Position numbers and translations under genes: made by a program. From NCBI GenBank assembly GCA_003427395.1, contig BFEA01000065.1, positions 1,438,130 through 1,476,239 on the forward strand: a stretch of DNA of 38,110 nt, written 5' to 3'. Source of the stretch: Chara braunii. Lineage: Eukaryota > Streptophyta > Charophyceae > Charales > Characeae. Positions 1 through 9,200 of this stretch are shown one piece after another. Within the stretch, counting starts at the first letter, position 1. Each line of letters starts with the position of its first letter. The notes under the pieces were generated by a model. It did no database searches. It was not told the origin of the DNA and saw only the letters and a program-made list of their open reading frames with translations.

Positions 1-2067
1 GTAGTGACCTAACCGCGTGTCGAGCAGAGTCATCTCACCTTCTTAGTCGAGGTCTCACTAACCTCGGTTATGAGAGGTGAGGTTGTCCTGCTCTATTAAG
101 TAGCCGATTGATGGGATCGCAACATCATAATCGGAGGGAGATGTGGTGAGGCTCAGTCCTAGAAGCGGGCCTCGGATCTGGGATGTTATCCTTTGGTCGG
201 ATTACACCACCCCTCGGTACGATATACCCCTATTAAGCCTGAAGGAGTACTATATTTTAGGTCATCGTTATAATTGTTACTGTAACTTCACTTTGATTTT
301 GTTCTCGTGCAGTTTCAATTATAACGGTTGTTCTCATTGTTAAAGAAGTTATCAGTTGTTGTTTGTTTAAATTAGTACAACTGATTGTTTTGGTATTATA
401 TGAATTATGATTTATTTTTCTTACAGTGTCAGACATTTCTTCTGCTATCATAAGTTATATTCCTTCTTTACGGCAGGAGAACGTCATTAACATTTGGTTC
501 GTGAAGACAGGGGGAAAACCCTGAGTACGGTAACGAGTTATTTTGACATATTTTTTTCATGAATGATATCGATCTGGGTAACTGAATGTGGTTCAGTTTT
601 GATAATTGTCGTCAAGAAGGTTTAATCATTTTTGGCGCAGCTTAGCTTAATACTCAGGTCTGAGTATTATGCGAACGTTCGTGCAATGTATTATTGGAGG
701 CAAAACCTTAAGAATCTGTATGACGGCGACCTAGACTGGGTTCTGGAATCTTGAAAATTATTTTTAGGCAGACACGATAAGTGTCCTGCTTGCGAAGACA
801 TCAAAGGTATGTCTTAAAAAGTTGTCGCTCATTACTCTATGGGGTTAATATGGGATAAGTTGTGAGATCCAAACGAGGAACTCACTCGAATATGGCGATG
901 TTTGAGAGTTATCTTTGCATCAATGGGAACGTGGAAGCCAACATTTTCATGAAATAATTTTTGGTATATTTTTGAAAAGATCCCCGAGACGTGTGTCTGA
1001 CCGAGCTGTGATCGAGACTTGGAGGACACGATCCCTGAGTGTCAGTGAGTGGCAATCTGACGATGGTCCTTGTTCATCCACTGAGTGGCAACCTGACAAT
1101 GATTAAAATATTTCTGGTGGTGATTTTTTTTTGTATATTGAATTGAACATCGTTCATCCACTTCAGGAGGTCAGTCTGAGCCTATGGTGAAAAATAAGCA
1201 TCGTTGGGACGTAACTCCCAACGTGGGCTGCTGACCAAGTATAACCAGGCAGCGGACCTTCTGATTTTGGCTTGGAGTTGAGACCTGAGGGGTGGCCATC
1301 CTGATGAAGGACTCAATTCAGGTAGTTATCAGAGGGGTCAAATGTAATCTTTGAAATACATGAATTTTGATGATAGGACTTACCCATCATTGCACAACCA
1401 ATAACGGGACAACCGTTAATATAACAAACACAGTAGGCCGCAGCTCGGACCTGATCAACATGACTGTGGTGGATCAAGATGGAGACTACTCGTCCTCCTG
1501 TATTAGGCTTCAGGTATGACAACTGGCAACTTTGGACATTAATATCAAAAGGTGGACATCCAAGGTCTCAATTAGGATCCGCGTTTGAGGGGTTGAGTTT
1601 GCATGCGGACAAATGACCCTGAAGACAACCAACGATGACCTGGCCAAAGTCTAAGGGTGAGGGGAAGGAGGAAACATTGTCATACTTGTAGTACAGATCA
1701 AGTATCCCCACTTTATGTCATTGAATTTATTTTGTAATGTGGGAGACCCGGGTAAGAATCCCGGCAGTTATAATGAAAAGTGAGATCGCGATGTCAATCC
1801 TGAACCACAATTCCAGGGAATCGGATTTGGCTATCCACTTATCAAAGATGCGCCTTATTTTGGAAAAGAGACTTACCTCCTCTTCCAAGGAGAAAGAGAG
1901 GTACATGTATTGTTTTGTATTGTATCATCTGTCCAGTGGTGTTATCGATCTTGTCGTATTTTATCAGTTGATTTGATTATGAGAAACGATCAAAAGGGAA
2001 ATTGTATGAACGATTGTGACAGACATCCCTAGCGACGGGGACGTCGCTTAATAGGGTCGGGGATACC
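1..2067. other. Non-coding stretch, nothing recognised
   Basis: No frame longer than about 80 codons and no family I recognise. Small structures only: an imperfect stem-loop whose arms lie at 22-40 and 75-93, a palindrome at 648-669, and a T-arm-like string near 1745-1760 that has no matching tRNA upstream part. Composition is near 43-45% GC without strong repeats. Confidence 0.6.
648..669. repeat. 22-bp palindrome
   Basis: A perfect 10-bp stem (TAATACTCAG against CTGAGTATTA) around a GT centre. Three bases further on, CGAACGTTCG at 672-681 is a second perfect palindrome. Such pairs can be protein-binding sites or cruciform seeds. No neighbouring gene suggests a role. Confidence 0.6.
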
Positions 2068-2722
2068 GTCGGACCAAATACCCTTACAAGGGTATTTGGC
2101 CATGTTTTTGCATTCGACACCGTGACGACGTCAGTCACCTTAACGGAGCCGGTCTAAAATAAACAAGGTATGCGCACTCTGACGTGACACTTGAAACAAT
2201 TTCCTCGGCCATTGAAGCCGGGGACAAATCGGTGAGAAAATTTCGAAAAGTATAAGCGTGCATTGTTGTGAAGCGCACTGTGATGGTTAGGATAAGTAGT
2301 AATACTCTCCAACCAGAAAGGTCGAGGGGTCGATTGAGTTAATGGTGCGTCGGGTAGATTTACAACACACACTGAGGCATGGACGGGTACCTGTCTACGT
2401 ACCGGTACTGACCCTCTAAAAATCCTAACTTTTATCTTCTTCTGCTCGGCCTCGGATACCCGACAGATCTACCTTATCGTGGTACCGATCGACCTGCTAC
2501 CTAAGTGTTTCCGCTACTCTAAGTACCGAGGGCTTCTTTTCCCCGACCGCTTGAGTGTTTTCCCTGTCACAACTCTCGGTGTCACGACTACGGGTAAGTA
2601 CCGGCCCTGCAGACCCTTTTCAAAGGGGAACCAATGCCCCTGCGGGACACAGCAACGCTCAACCCAACGAGCACTCAGACAGGCATGCAGGCCGGCAAGC
2701 GTGCACACACACACAGACTTAG
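2068..2722 (-). repeat. Dispersed repeat unit U, intact copy (655 bp)
   Basis: This block is matched in reverse complement by two separated pieces on the right of the window. Bases 2068-2604 match 22700-23236 (537 bp each), and 2601-2722 match 16911-17032 (122 bp each). Here the two parts are contiguous, so this copy is the uninterrupted state. It includes a 26-bp palindrome at 2074-2099, a stretch near 2627-2645 related to the word CCCCTTTGAAAAGG on the minus strand, and a short CA run at its right end. No terminal TG/CA pair, protein or primer-binding site shows what kind of element it is. Confidence 0.85.
2074..2099. repeat. 26-bp near-perfect palindrome at the edge of unit U
   Basis: CCAAATACCCTT and AAGGGTATTTGG flank the central AC, giving a 12-bp perfect stem. 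The same palindrome with a GT centre lies at 23205-23230 in the inverted copy. It sits 6 bases inside the outer limit of homology in both copies, so it marks one terminus of the unit. Confidence 0.85.
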
Positions 2723-3569
2723 ACAACATAAAAATTATCGCCGAAATTCAACAAAATTTCATTTTGATGTCTAACTTATTCACGCCAGAAGGGCTGTGAC
2801 CAACTGTTGAAACTAGGTCTTCTGATGTGTTCAACTACTCATCAACGTTATCAACTTATTCCCAACGAGTCCAGCATGGTTTCCAACAGGTCTCAAACTT
2901 TTTCTCAACGACTCCAACATGGTTTCGTACAGGCCTCCAACATGAACCAACACGTATCCAACATGGTTATTGACCCACATTTCGGTACATGAAAGGCGAG
3001 AGAGTGCGTGTGTGTGTGTGTGGCGGTCGTGCACGGCGGCCCGGTCATGTAGAATTGCGTGTTTTGTGGTGTTATTTGAACCTCTCNCCCCCCCCNACCC
3101 CCCCCCCNTTTTTTTTTTTTCTCCCACTTCAGGCTTTTTNTTTTTTTCATTATAGTATTACGGGGAACCCCGTAGTAGCCACAACCATGCTCAAACCTCC
3201 AGCGAGGGAACATGCGGGAGCTGCACCCACCAGCAGGTGCGATACCCGCTACAGCAGGTGGGCGATAGCAGCCACGAGTCAGCCGGTAGCATCAGTGAGG
3301 AATGGAAAAAAACAGCACGGTTGGGAAGTGGGTGCCACTTACGCCATAATACGGCTATAATGTATTCATATATGGCTCCCACTTCCCAACCAAATCGTCA
3401 CAAGTGTAAGTTATGTGATTGCGCTGTGAGACTCAGGAATACGGCTATAATGATTAGGTTAGAATTTGTGTCAGGTACATCAATGACGCACGCTGAAACT
3501 CGGGAATGCTACCCGTCTACCTACCTGTATTAGGGGTCTGAAAGCGTCAATGTTTGGTCTTCTAATACT
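2723..3569. other. Non-coding stretch with degenerate short repeats and low-quality bases
   Basis: At about 2860-2970 a roughly 50-bp unit containing TCCAACATGGTTTC recurs in degenerate form. N calls at 3087, 3096, 3108 and 3140 lie in C and T homopolymer runs, which suggests sequencing trouble. The 15-mer AATACGGCTATAATG occurs at about 3347 and again at 3438. The small frames crossing this area contain N or homopolymer residues and are not credible genes. Confidence 0.6.
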
Positions 3570-3765
3570 CGGGCTCGAGTACCCGGCGCATCTACCTCCA
3601 CTTGGCGGAGTACCGACCTCTTGCTACATCTACTTATAGGAAAGGCGGCGCATTTACCTCTACTTGGTGGAGTACCGGGGCATCTACCTCTACTTGGTGG
3701 AGTATCGGGCTCGAGTACCCGACGCATCTACGTCTACTTATAGGAAAGGCGGCTTTTACCATATC
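3570..3765. repeat. Degenerate minisatellite, about 32-36 bp unit
   Basis: The words GCATCTACCTCTACTTGGTG and GGAGTACCGG recur four or more times with substitutions, and GGAAAGGCGGC appears twice. The same kind of wording occurs inside unit U at about 2455-2515 (CTCGGATACCCGACAGATCT), so this block may be an older, expanded relative of that part of the unit. Confidence 0.6.
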
Positions 3766-4155
3766 GTGGTAAGAGTTAGCCCAATAGGTAAAGGTCATGG
3801 ATTGATATGCGAGAGCTAATGGGATCGAGTCTGACCTGCCTCCGGGCTAGCTCTTTTACAAAGGGTCAGGGCCTGCTTTTTTCCGCCCGTCCTCAGATGG
3901 CGTTTACCCTGTGGGCTAGGGCCGACTTACCCTGTGGTGCCCCTCGAGCCTATGAAATTTTCTGTAGGCCCCTGTCAACATGGGGCGTAACTTTCCGATA
4001 TGCGCTTACTGGACCGCTGTTGGCATTTCGTCGGTCGGTCCTTGAAATGGCCTCACGAGGGGCACACATCTTTTTGTGATGCCCATGCAGCAGTGGTGGC
4101 AGGAATTCGAATTCAATATGGTAGACATTCCACGCACCACCACGGAAGAACGGTC
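3766..4155. other. Non-coding stretch, nothing recognised
   Basis: A 90-codon plus-strand frame (3807-4079) and overlapping minus frames are present, but none has a recognisable domain. The minus frames owe their length to the repeats that follow. Confidence 0.5.
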
Positions 4156-4226
4156 TGTATGTGTGTGTGTGTGTGTGTGTGTGGGTGTGGGTGTGTGCGA
4201 GCGCGTGTGTGTGTGTGTGTGTGTGT
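4156..4226. repeat. (GT)n microsatellite
   Basis: Nearly pure TG dinucleotide runs, interrupted by a short GGGTGTGGG and GCGAGCGCG segment. Confidence 0.95.
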
Positions 4227-4459
4227 CCATGCTCATCGCCAAATTTCTGATATGCCCTGGTAGCATCTCTCCCTGGGCCAGGGGAAAGACACAGGGGCTC
4301 GCTGGAAAGATGGACGGTACCAATAAGGGTATATGGGAAACTTTTGTGCTGGTTCTCAACGGCCATCCGGTAGGGGCATACTGAGAATTTGGTACTGGTA
4401 CCGGTAGGGGCATATGAAACATTTTTCAGGCCAAACGACATCAAGGGTTTTCTGGAAAG
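4227..4459 (+). repeat. Direct repeat V, copy 1 (233 bp)
   Basis: Starts CCATGCTCAT and ends near GGTTTTCTGGAAA. It is about 90% identical by eye to 4614-4849 in the same orientation, 387 bp downstream. The copies differ by small indels, for example CCTCAG present only in the second. Confidence 0.9.
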
Positions 4460-4613
4460 ATGGACGGAACCAATTAGAACAGCAAACATATGGACGGTAC
4501 CAATTAGAACAGCGAACAGACGAAAATAGCAAACATTTTTCAGGCCAAACGACGCCAGGGGTTTTCTGGAAAGATGGACGGTACCAATTATAACATCGAA
4601 CATATGGACGGTA
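4460..4613 (+). repeat. Short sub-repeats around GATGGACGGTACCAAT
   Basis: The word ATGGACGGTACCAAT, which includes the palindrome GGTACC, recurs here and in both flanking copies of repeat V, followed by variants of TAGAACAGCGAACA. A partial V tail (TTTTTCAGGCCAAACGACG) is also present, so the block looks like a collapsed third copy of V. Confidence 0.7.
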
Positions 4614-4849
4614 CCATGCTCATTGCCAAATTTCTGATATGCCCCGGTAGCATCTCTCCCTGGGCCCCTCAGGGGAAAGATACAGGGGCTCGCTGGAAAG
4701 ATGGACGGTACCAATAACGGCATATGGAAAACTTTTGTGCTGGTTCTCAACGACCATCCGGTAGGGGCATACTGAAAATTTGGTACTCGTACCGGCAGGG
4801 GCATATGAAATATTTTTCAAGCCAAACGACGCCAGGGGTTTTCCGGAAA
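4614..4849 (+). repeat. Direct repeat V, copy 2 (236 bp)
   Basis: Second copy of the unit at 4227-4459. Together the copies keep one long minus-strand frame open (3950-4804), which translates to a repetitive peptide with no known domain. Confidence 0.9.
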
Positions 4850-5628
4850 CATCTTTCGTCGTCAGAGGGGCGCTACAAGGTAAGTTGGTCGTCAGAGGGG
4901 CACACCGCAAATAAACGCAAACTTCAAGGGCATTTCAAAAATTTTCCATTTTATTTTTCTGTTATTAATTAAGATTTACTTTCTTTTATTTTATTTTTCT
5001 TAGTTTTCTTTGTCCTGTGGTTGTTGAATTTCGTGGATTCATCCCCGGAATCAAGACAGATTCATCCGGGGTAGATTCATTTGGGGCAACAAGTTGCCAA
5101 AGGTCGCGGACGACCGGCCGCTTCGGAGTACGGCCCGACAGCGAGCAGTCTCGGGACTACAAAACGATCACGCAAAAGCGGGAGGCACGGCGCAAGGAGG
5201 AGCAAAGAGGAGACATCGGGGGGGAAAACGAAAGAGAAAAGAAAAGGGCAAGCGGGCACAGGAGAGATAGCACGAGCGCAAGCTTGAGCAGGCAAGCAGT
5301 CAGAACAAGCTAGCACGTGAGCTAAACGAGTGTGGCGAATGCGTGAAAGAAGAATCGTGAGTGTGGAAAGGGGCGGCATCGAGCGGTAGGACAAAGGACT
5401 AGCGAGGGTACGGCAAGAGGCGACAAGGAGAAGGAGAAGAAGAAGAAGAAGGGAGGAGGAGTGAAAGGAGAAGAAGGAGAAGGAGAAAGGTGGGGCGGGG
5501 GGGGTAGAAAAACACTTACCTGACGAGGCAGACAGGCAACTTAGACGGCGACGCCCACGGACTAGGGCAACGACGACTCGCACGGAGGTAGGAGAAACGA
5601 GAGAGAAAACATGTAGGTCTTTAAGGTG
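4850..5628. other. T-rich, then purine-rich non-coding stretch
   Basis: A T-rich tract at about 4943-5010 is followed by repeated GATTCATCC words at 5035-5085 and long G/A-rich runs (5150-5300 and 5405-5510). The same features appear in mirrored order and on the opposite strand at 16560-15655, so this probably belongs to the composite repeat shared with the right-hand side. Overlapping frames on both strands here are composition artefacts. Confidence 0.5.
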
Positions 5629-5690
5629 AAATAAATAAATAAATAAGTAAATAAATAAACAAATAAGTAAATAAATAAATAAATAAATAT
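5629..5690. repeat. (AAAT)n microsatellite
   Basis: AAAT/AAGT units in a near-continuous run. The inverted partner has TTTA units at about 15238-15262. Confidence 0.95.
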
Positions 5691-6196
5691 CGAATGTATC
5701 TATCCCTACAACGGGGAAGATACACTGCCACGTTTGAGTGTCTGAAATCACTCTCGTGTGTGTGTGTGTAAGTGTGCGTGCATAAGTGAAGGAAGAGTTC
5801 TTCTTCTTCCTCTTCTCAGTGCACCATCTTCTCCTCCCCCTCTCAACATCTGACTTCACTGCAGGGAAATGGGAAGGAGATAGGAGAGAGGAGATGGAGA
5901 AGGACTATTTGGGCCGTGCCGAAGACTTGGTGTTGACGACATTCCCATCTTCCCGTCCTCTTCGTCTAACCCCCTTTTTCTTCGTTTGTGTACGATAGGG
6001 GCTGGCGCATTCTTCCTGTGTGAAGCGCCAGACCCCATTCACACCATGTAACGGTGATGATGATGTATGTTCAGGGCTGCATTGCAATATTGATTGTTCG
6101 GATCACTGCTATCTAAGTCTTCCACTACGCCATTTTGTACTTTGTATTGAGAGGTCGGTTCTTGTTCTGGTCTGCACAGTTACAATGTGCAACAGT
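5629..6196 (+). repeat. Dispersed repeat W, copy A
   Basis: Matches 14725-15270 in reverse complement with substitutions and indels. In order it shares an AAAT run, TCTATCCCTACA, a GT microsatellite, GACTTGGTGTTGACG, a CTTCGTTTGTGTA word, a CTGGCGC...GCGCCAG stem, GATGATGATG(A/T)TGTATGTT and GAGAGGTCGGTTCTTG. It is non-coding and of unknown class. The microsatellites differ in length between copies, as expected of old duplicates. Confidence 0.8.
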
Positions 6197-6300
6197 TTGG
6201 TATCGAATCGGACCTCTCATTCAGAGGACCCGCTCAATCAAGTAGCCAGCTTGCTTGATCTAAGGATCACTCATTAGTAAATCAAGTAGGACTTCGTCAA

Positions 6301-6690
6301 ATCTCTGATTTTTTTTCTTTTCTCGCAACAACTATCTGAAAATTTGTGATATTCGCATTTCGTTTTACCTGAAAATTTCTGATTTGGTATTTCGTTTTAC
6401 GTAACAGATATCTGAAAATTTCAGATTTATCGCATTTCGTTTTGTCTGAAAATCCCCGATAGTAGCATTTCGTTTCTCTGATATTTCGCATACATAACTG
6501 AATTTTTTTTATTTCTCGCAACAACTATCTGAAAATTTGTGATATTCGCATTTCGTTTTACCTGAAAATTTCTGATTTGGTATTTCGTTTTTACGTGACA
6601 GATATCTGAAAATTTCTGATAAATCGCATTTTGTTTTGTCTAAAAATTCCCGATAGTAGCATTTCGTTTCTCTGATAATTGAAATTTCTG
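6301..6690 (+). repeat. Tandem duplication, about 193-bp unit, two copies
   Basis: TCTCGCAACAACTATCTGAA occurs at 6321 and again at 6514, and the following sequence runs in parallel to about 6680. Inside each unit a shorter word, CGCATTTCGTTTTACCTGAA and variants, recurs every 30-45 bp, so the unit itself arose from a smaller repeat. Confidence 0.9.
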
Positions 6691-6699
6691 ACTTCTGTA

Positions 6700-6888
6700 T
6701 TTCGCTGTGTATACACCCGTGCATATACGGGCCGTACAAAAGTACGTATGGTGTACGGGCCCCTATACCCCCGTACGGGCCGTAGGTATGAAAATCGGAC
6801 CGCTCGTACGGGACCTTCCGGGGGGTGGGGGTGGGGGGGTGGATGGGTCGAGGGGGGTTCGGGTGTCGGGGAGTACCGCCCCCCACCA
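6700..6888. other. GTACGGGCC-rich and G-run segment
   Basis: Repeated GTACGGGCC/GGGCCGTA words are followed by closely spaced runs of three to seven G (about 6818-6870), which could form a G-quadruplex on the plus strand. The small frames here are proline/glycine artefacts. Confidence 0.5.
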
Positions 6889-6890
6889 TT

Positions 6891-7057
6891 AAAAAAAAAA
6901 ACAAGGTCTCGGCTGTGAAAAAAAAAAAAAAAAAGATTGATTATTGATTGATTATTGATTAATTGGTTGATTGATTGATTGATTGATTGATTGTTTGATT
7001 GATTGGTTGATTGATTGATTGATTGATTGATTGGTTAATTGATTGATTGATTGATTA
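6891..7057. repeat. Poly-A runs and (GATT)n microsatellite
   Basis: A11 at 6891-6901, A17 at 6918-6934, then about 30 units of GATT with occasional GGTT or ATT variants. Confidence 0.95.
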
Positions 7058-8263
7058 TACCCTCTTCAAACCTCTCAGGCAAAAGTGTCAATCAATTTTG
7101 CAATCCCCCAGAAGGAAAGGTTCTGCATGCTGACCTCCCTTGAAAGAATTTCTTCTCTTTAAAGGTTGGTCACTCCATTCGGCTTCGGTATCATGCCGAA
7201 CATGGATTTCACAAAGTTTTCCTATCCTTATTGAAGAAAACAATTCATAAACATATACTGGCAGACGCAAACAGTTGCCAAGCAATCAATAACTATATAC
7301 GTAACAAGTTCAAACTTCTCTCAACCTACAACAAAAACATACAATGATATGTCACTTGAAACATATATCATTCATTCCCACATAAATTCATTTATATCCA
7401 GTCATACACATTTACCATAGTGGGAATAAGTAGTTTTATCACTCTTTATGTAAAACTGAAGTTCAAGGAGTCGGGTTGTCTTAAAGTGAACACTCTCATA
7501 ATCTGATTGTATGAGTAACCAATCGATAACAGTCCGAGTCTACTCACGTACCTTTCAAAAGCAAGTAGCTTTCAAAAATAAGATAGATATAATCAAACTC
7601 TCTATGCAATGACTCCTAAAGCTAAGTGGTCATCGTACTCTATCATATACAACCTCAAACAGACACCTAATTTTCACGTAGATGACCTGATATTACGTTT
7701 ACTATATTATTTGTCTCTTAATGATCAGCTAGTCACTAAGTGGATAATTAACTTATTTCTCATGACCCTCTAAGGGTTAAATTATACTTTTTAATAAGCA
7801 ACCTCATCAATCAGATCCCATACCAGATCAACATAATATTTTAATCGGATCTCTACTAAATAGTTGATCCCCTAGCTATCAAGACAACTAAGCACAGTAT
7901 CTCTCCCTTTATCCTATTTATCTATTCATATCATCACACAATATGTCTATTGTCGGGTTTCTAGGGCTACAATGTCCTATACCTCAAGCTTGTCCTTTTA
8001 AATTTCAAGACTCCTTTGTATTTTGATAGACCCTTAATATACCATCGTTTACCATCCCCAACCTATCATACAGAGGCGCGCGACCTTTTGTCATTACAAC
8101 TTCACGAATTAGCTAGCCTTTTAGATAAATACCCTCATCATCATACCATATTAGGTAGAACCTTGGAGACGATAATTATCTCAAGTAGATCATGATAGAA
8201 TCATATGTCATACAGTACATCCTCTCAGTAAGACAACCACTGAGAGACCGAGTCTACCATTAA
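7058..8263. other. AT-rich non-coding stretch
   Basis: About 1.2 kb dense in stop codons on both strands, with only one frame of 65 codons (7088-7285, minus). It could be the internal region of the minus-strand LTR element whose primer-binding site is at 9097, since that region would extend to lower coordinates. No gag or pol motif is readable, so such an element would be non-autonomous or decayed. Confidence 0.45.
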
Positions 8264-8271
8264 GACCTATA
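8264..8271 (+). repeat. Target-site duplication GACCTATA, left
   Basis: Identical to 8744-8751. The two flank the 472-bp element exactly at its recognisable termini. Confidence 0.75.
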
Positions 8272-8743
8272 GAGAGAAGGTTAACAACAATCGTATTTTT
8301 CATCACCACTTCAGGACACCCTTGACCACTTGAGGATGCAGCCTGCCTAAACAGGTGATTTTTAGGGTGTTTTGACCTTTTACCACTTCGAGACCATTCA
8401 AGTTTGAAAATCCTGAATGGTCTTGAAGTGGTGAAAGCTCCGAAGACCTTGAAAACGACTTGTTTAGGCAGGCTGCATCCTCAAGTGGTGAAGGGTGGTT
8501 TTCATGGTCTTCAGATCTTTCATCACTTCAGACCCATTCAGGATTTTCAGACTGCCCAAAACTCTCACTTGACCACTTCAGGATACCCTTCACAACTTCA
8601 GGATGCAGCCTACCTAAACAAATGGTTTTCAAGGTCTTCAGACCTTTCACCACTTCAGAACCATGTTGGATTTTCAGACCGCCAAAAACTCTCACTTAAG
8701 AATTTTCATTCCTGAATTTTTAGCTACCCGATAACCGCTTGTG
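8272..8743 (+). mobile_element. 472-bp non-autonomous inverted-repeat transposon (small member)
   Basis: The element is bounded by the 8-bp duplication GACCTATA. Its left terminus reads GAGAGAAGGTTAAC and its right terminus, read inward on the minus strand, CACAAGCGGTTATC. These form a short imperfect terminal inverted repeat that keeps GGTT at the same distance from each end. The interior holds a long stem-loop (arms 8311-8400 and 8414-8503) and CACTTCAG-type words. No protein is encoded. The same right terminus (GATAACCGCTTGTG) and a similar left one bound the 5258-bp element at 27709-32966, so both belong to one family. An 8-bp duplication with short imperfect termini fits the hAT superfamily best, but P-like and some Mutator-like elements are not excluded. 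Confidence 0.75.
8311..8503. repeat. Long stem-loop inside the small transposon
   Basis: Arms at 8311-8400 and 8414-8503 surround a 13-base loop. The best-paired core is CTTGAGGATGCAGCCTGCCT against AGGCAGGCTGCATCCTCAAG. Other parts of the arms pair with several mismatches. Confidence 0.85.
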
Positions 8744-8751
8744 GACCTATA
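8744..8751 (+). repeat. Target-site duplication GACCTATA, right
   Basis: Right-hand partner of 8264-8271. Confidence 0.75.
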
Positions 8752-9096
8752 TCATATGACTCCAAGAATTCGATGATCCCGTTAAACTATGTAAATAATG
8801 ACTAATAGGGTTAGTTTAATTTATAATCTTATACTCAGACTCTATAACAAACGACCTAGCCAACAGACATAACCTTCAAGTGGGTATCCTAACTACCAGG
8901 CAATGCGTCATCTATTGACATTGTCGGCGTGACTTCCCACTTCCTTCACACGTGTAACACTATAAGCGTCTAGCGTACGGTAATTTATCTCATATATCAC
9001 AAGTTATTTTAGCTCATTTAAAGGTTGTCGTTCTGCCGTGATCATCGTCTTACCATTACCCGAGTTCGTTCACTGAGGACCTCGGCTGGAAACTGA
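8752..9096. other. Non-coding stretch next to the primer-binding site
   Basis: Nothing coding. By position it is the first internal sequence of the minus-strand LTR element. Confidence 0.5.
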
Positions 9097-9116
9097 GATC
9101 CCCGGCAACGGCGCCA
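9097..9116 (-). promoter_or_regulatory. LTR-retrotransposon primer-binding site (tRNA-Asp type)
   Basis: On the minus strand this reads TGGCGCCGTTGCCGGGGATC. Its complement, the plus strand, ends CGGCGCCA and is the 3' end of eukaryotic tRNA-Asp(GUC) as I know it from plants. A tRNA bound here would prime reverse transcription of an element transcribed on the minus strand. The 20-base match and its position two bases from a CA-ending LTR edge are what a genuine site should show. Confidence 0.8.
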
Positions 9117-9118
9117 CC

Positions 9119-9200
9119 TGTCGCGCGCGGCGGTCCCACACACAAACGCAAAGTAAATGTTGTGTCGGACCTCACGGTCATATCACGCATGAGTTTTAGA
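9119..9200 (-). mobile_element. Downstream edge of a 5' LTR (minus strand); far limit unknown
   Basis: Two bases from the primer-binding site the plus strand starts TGTCGCGCGCGG, so the minus-strand LTR ends in CGACA, the canonical ...CA end. I could not find the other end of this LTR or a second LTR in the window. The end coordinate given is therefore only a marker, and the LTR may run a kilobase or more to the right. The partner LTR would be expected at lower coordinates and is missing, outside the window or decayed. Confidence 0.6.

Noticed and set aside
1735-1770. tRNA gene suggested by GACCCGGGTAAGAATCCCGG
   Set aside because: Two changes from the B-box, no A-box at the right distance and no cloverleaf.
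3950-4804. 284-codon minus-strand frame
   Set aside because: It runs through the GT microsatellite (His-Thr repeats) and both copies of repeat V. No domain, and the peptide repeats only because the DNA does.
5077-5859. 260-codon minus-strand frame
   Set aside because: Composed of Leu, Phe/Ser/Pro and Tyr/Ile runs from purine-rich, AAAT and GT tracts.
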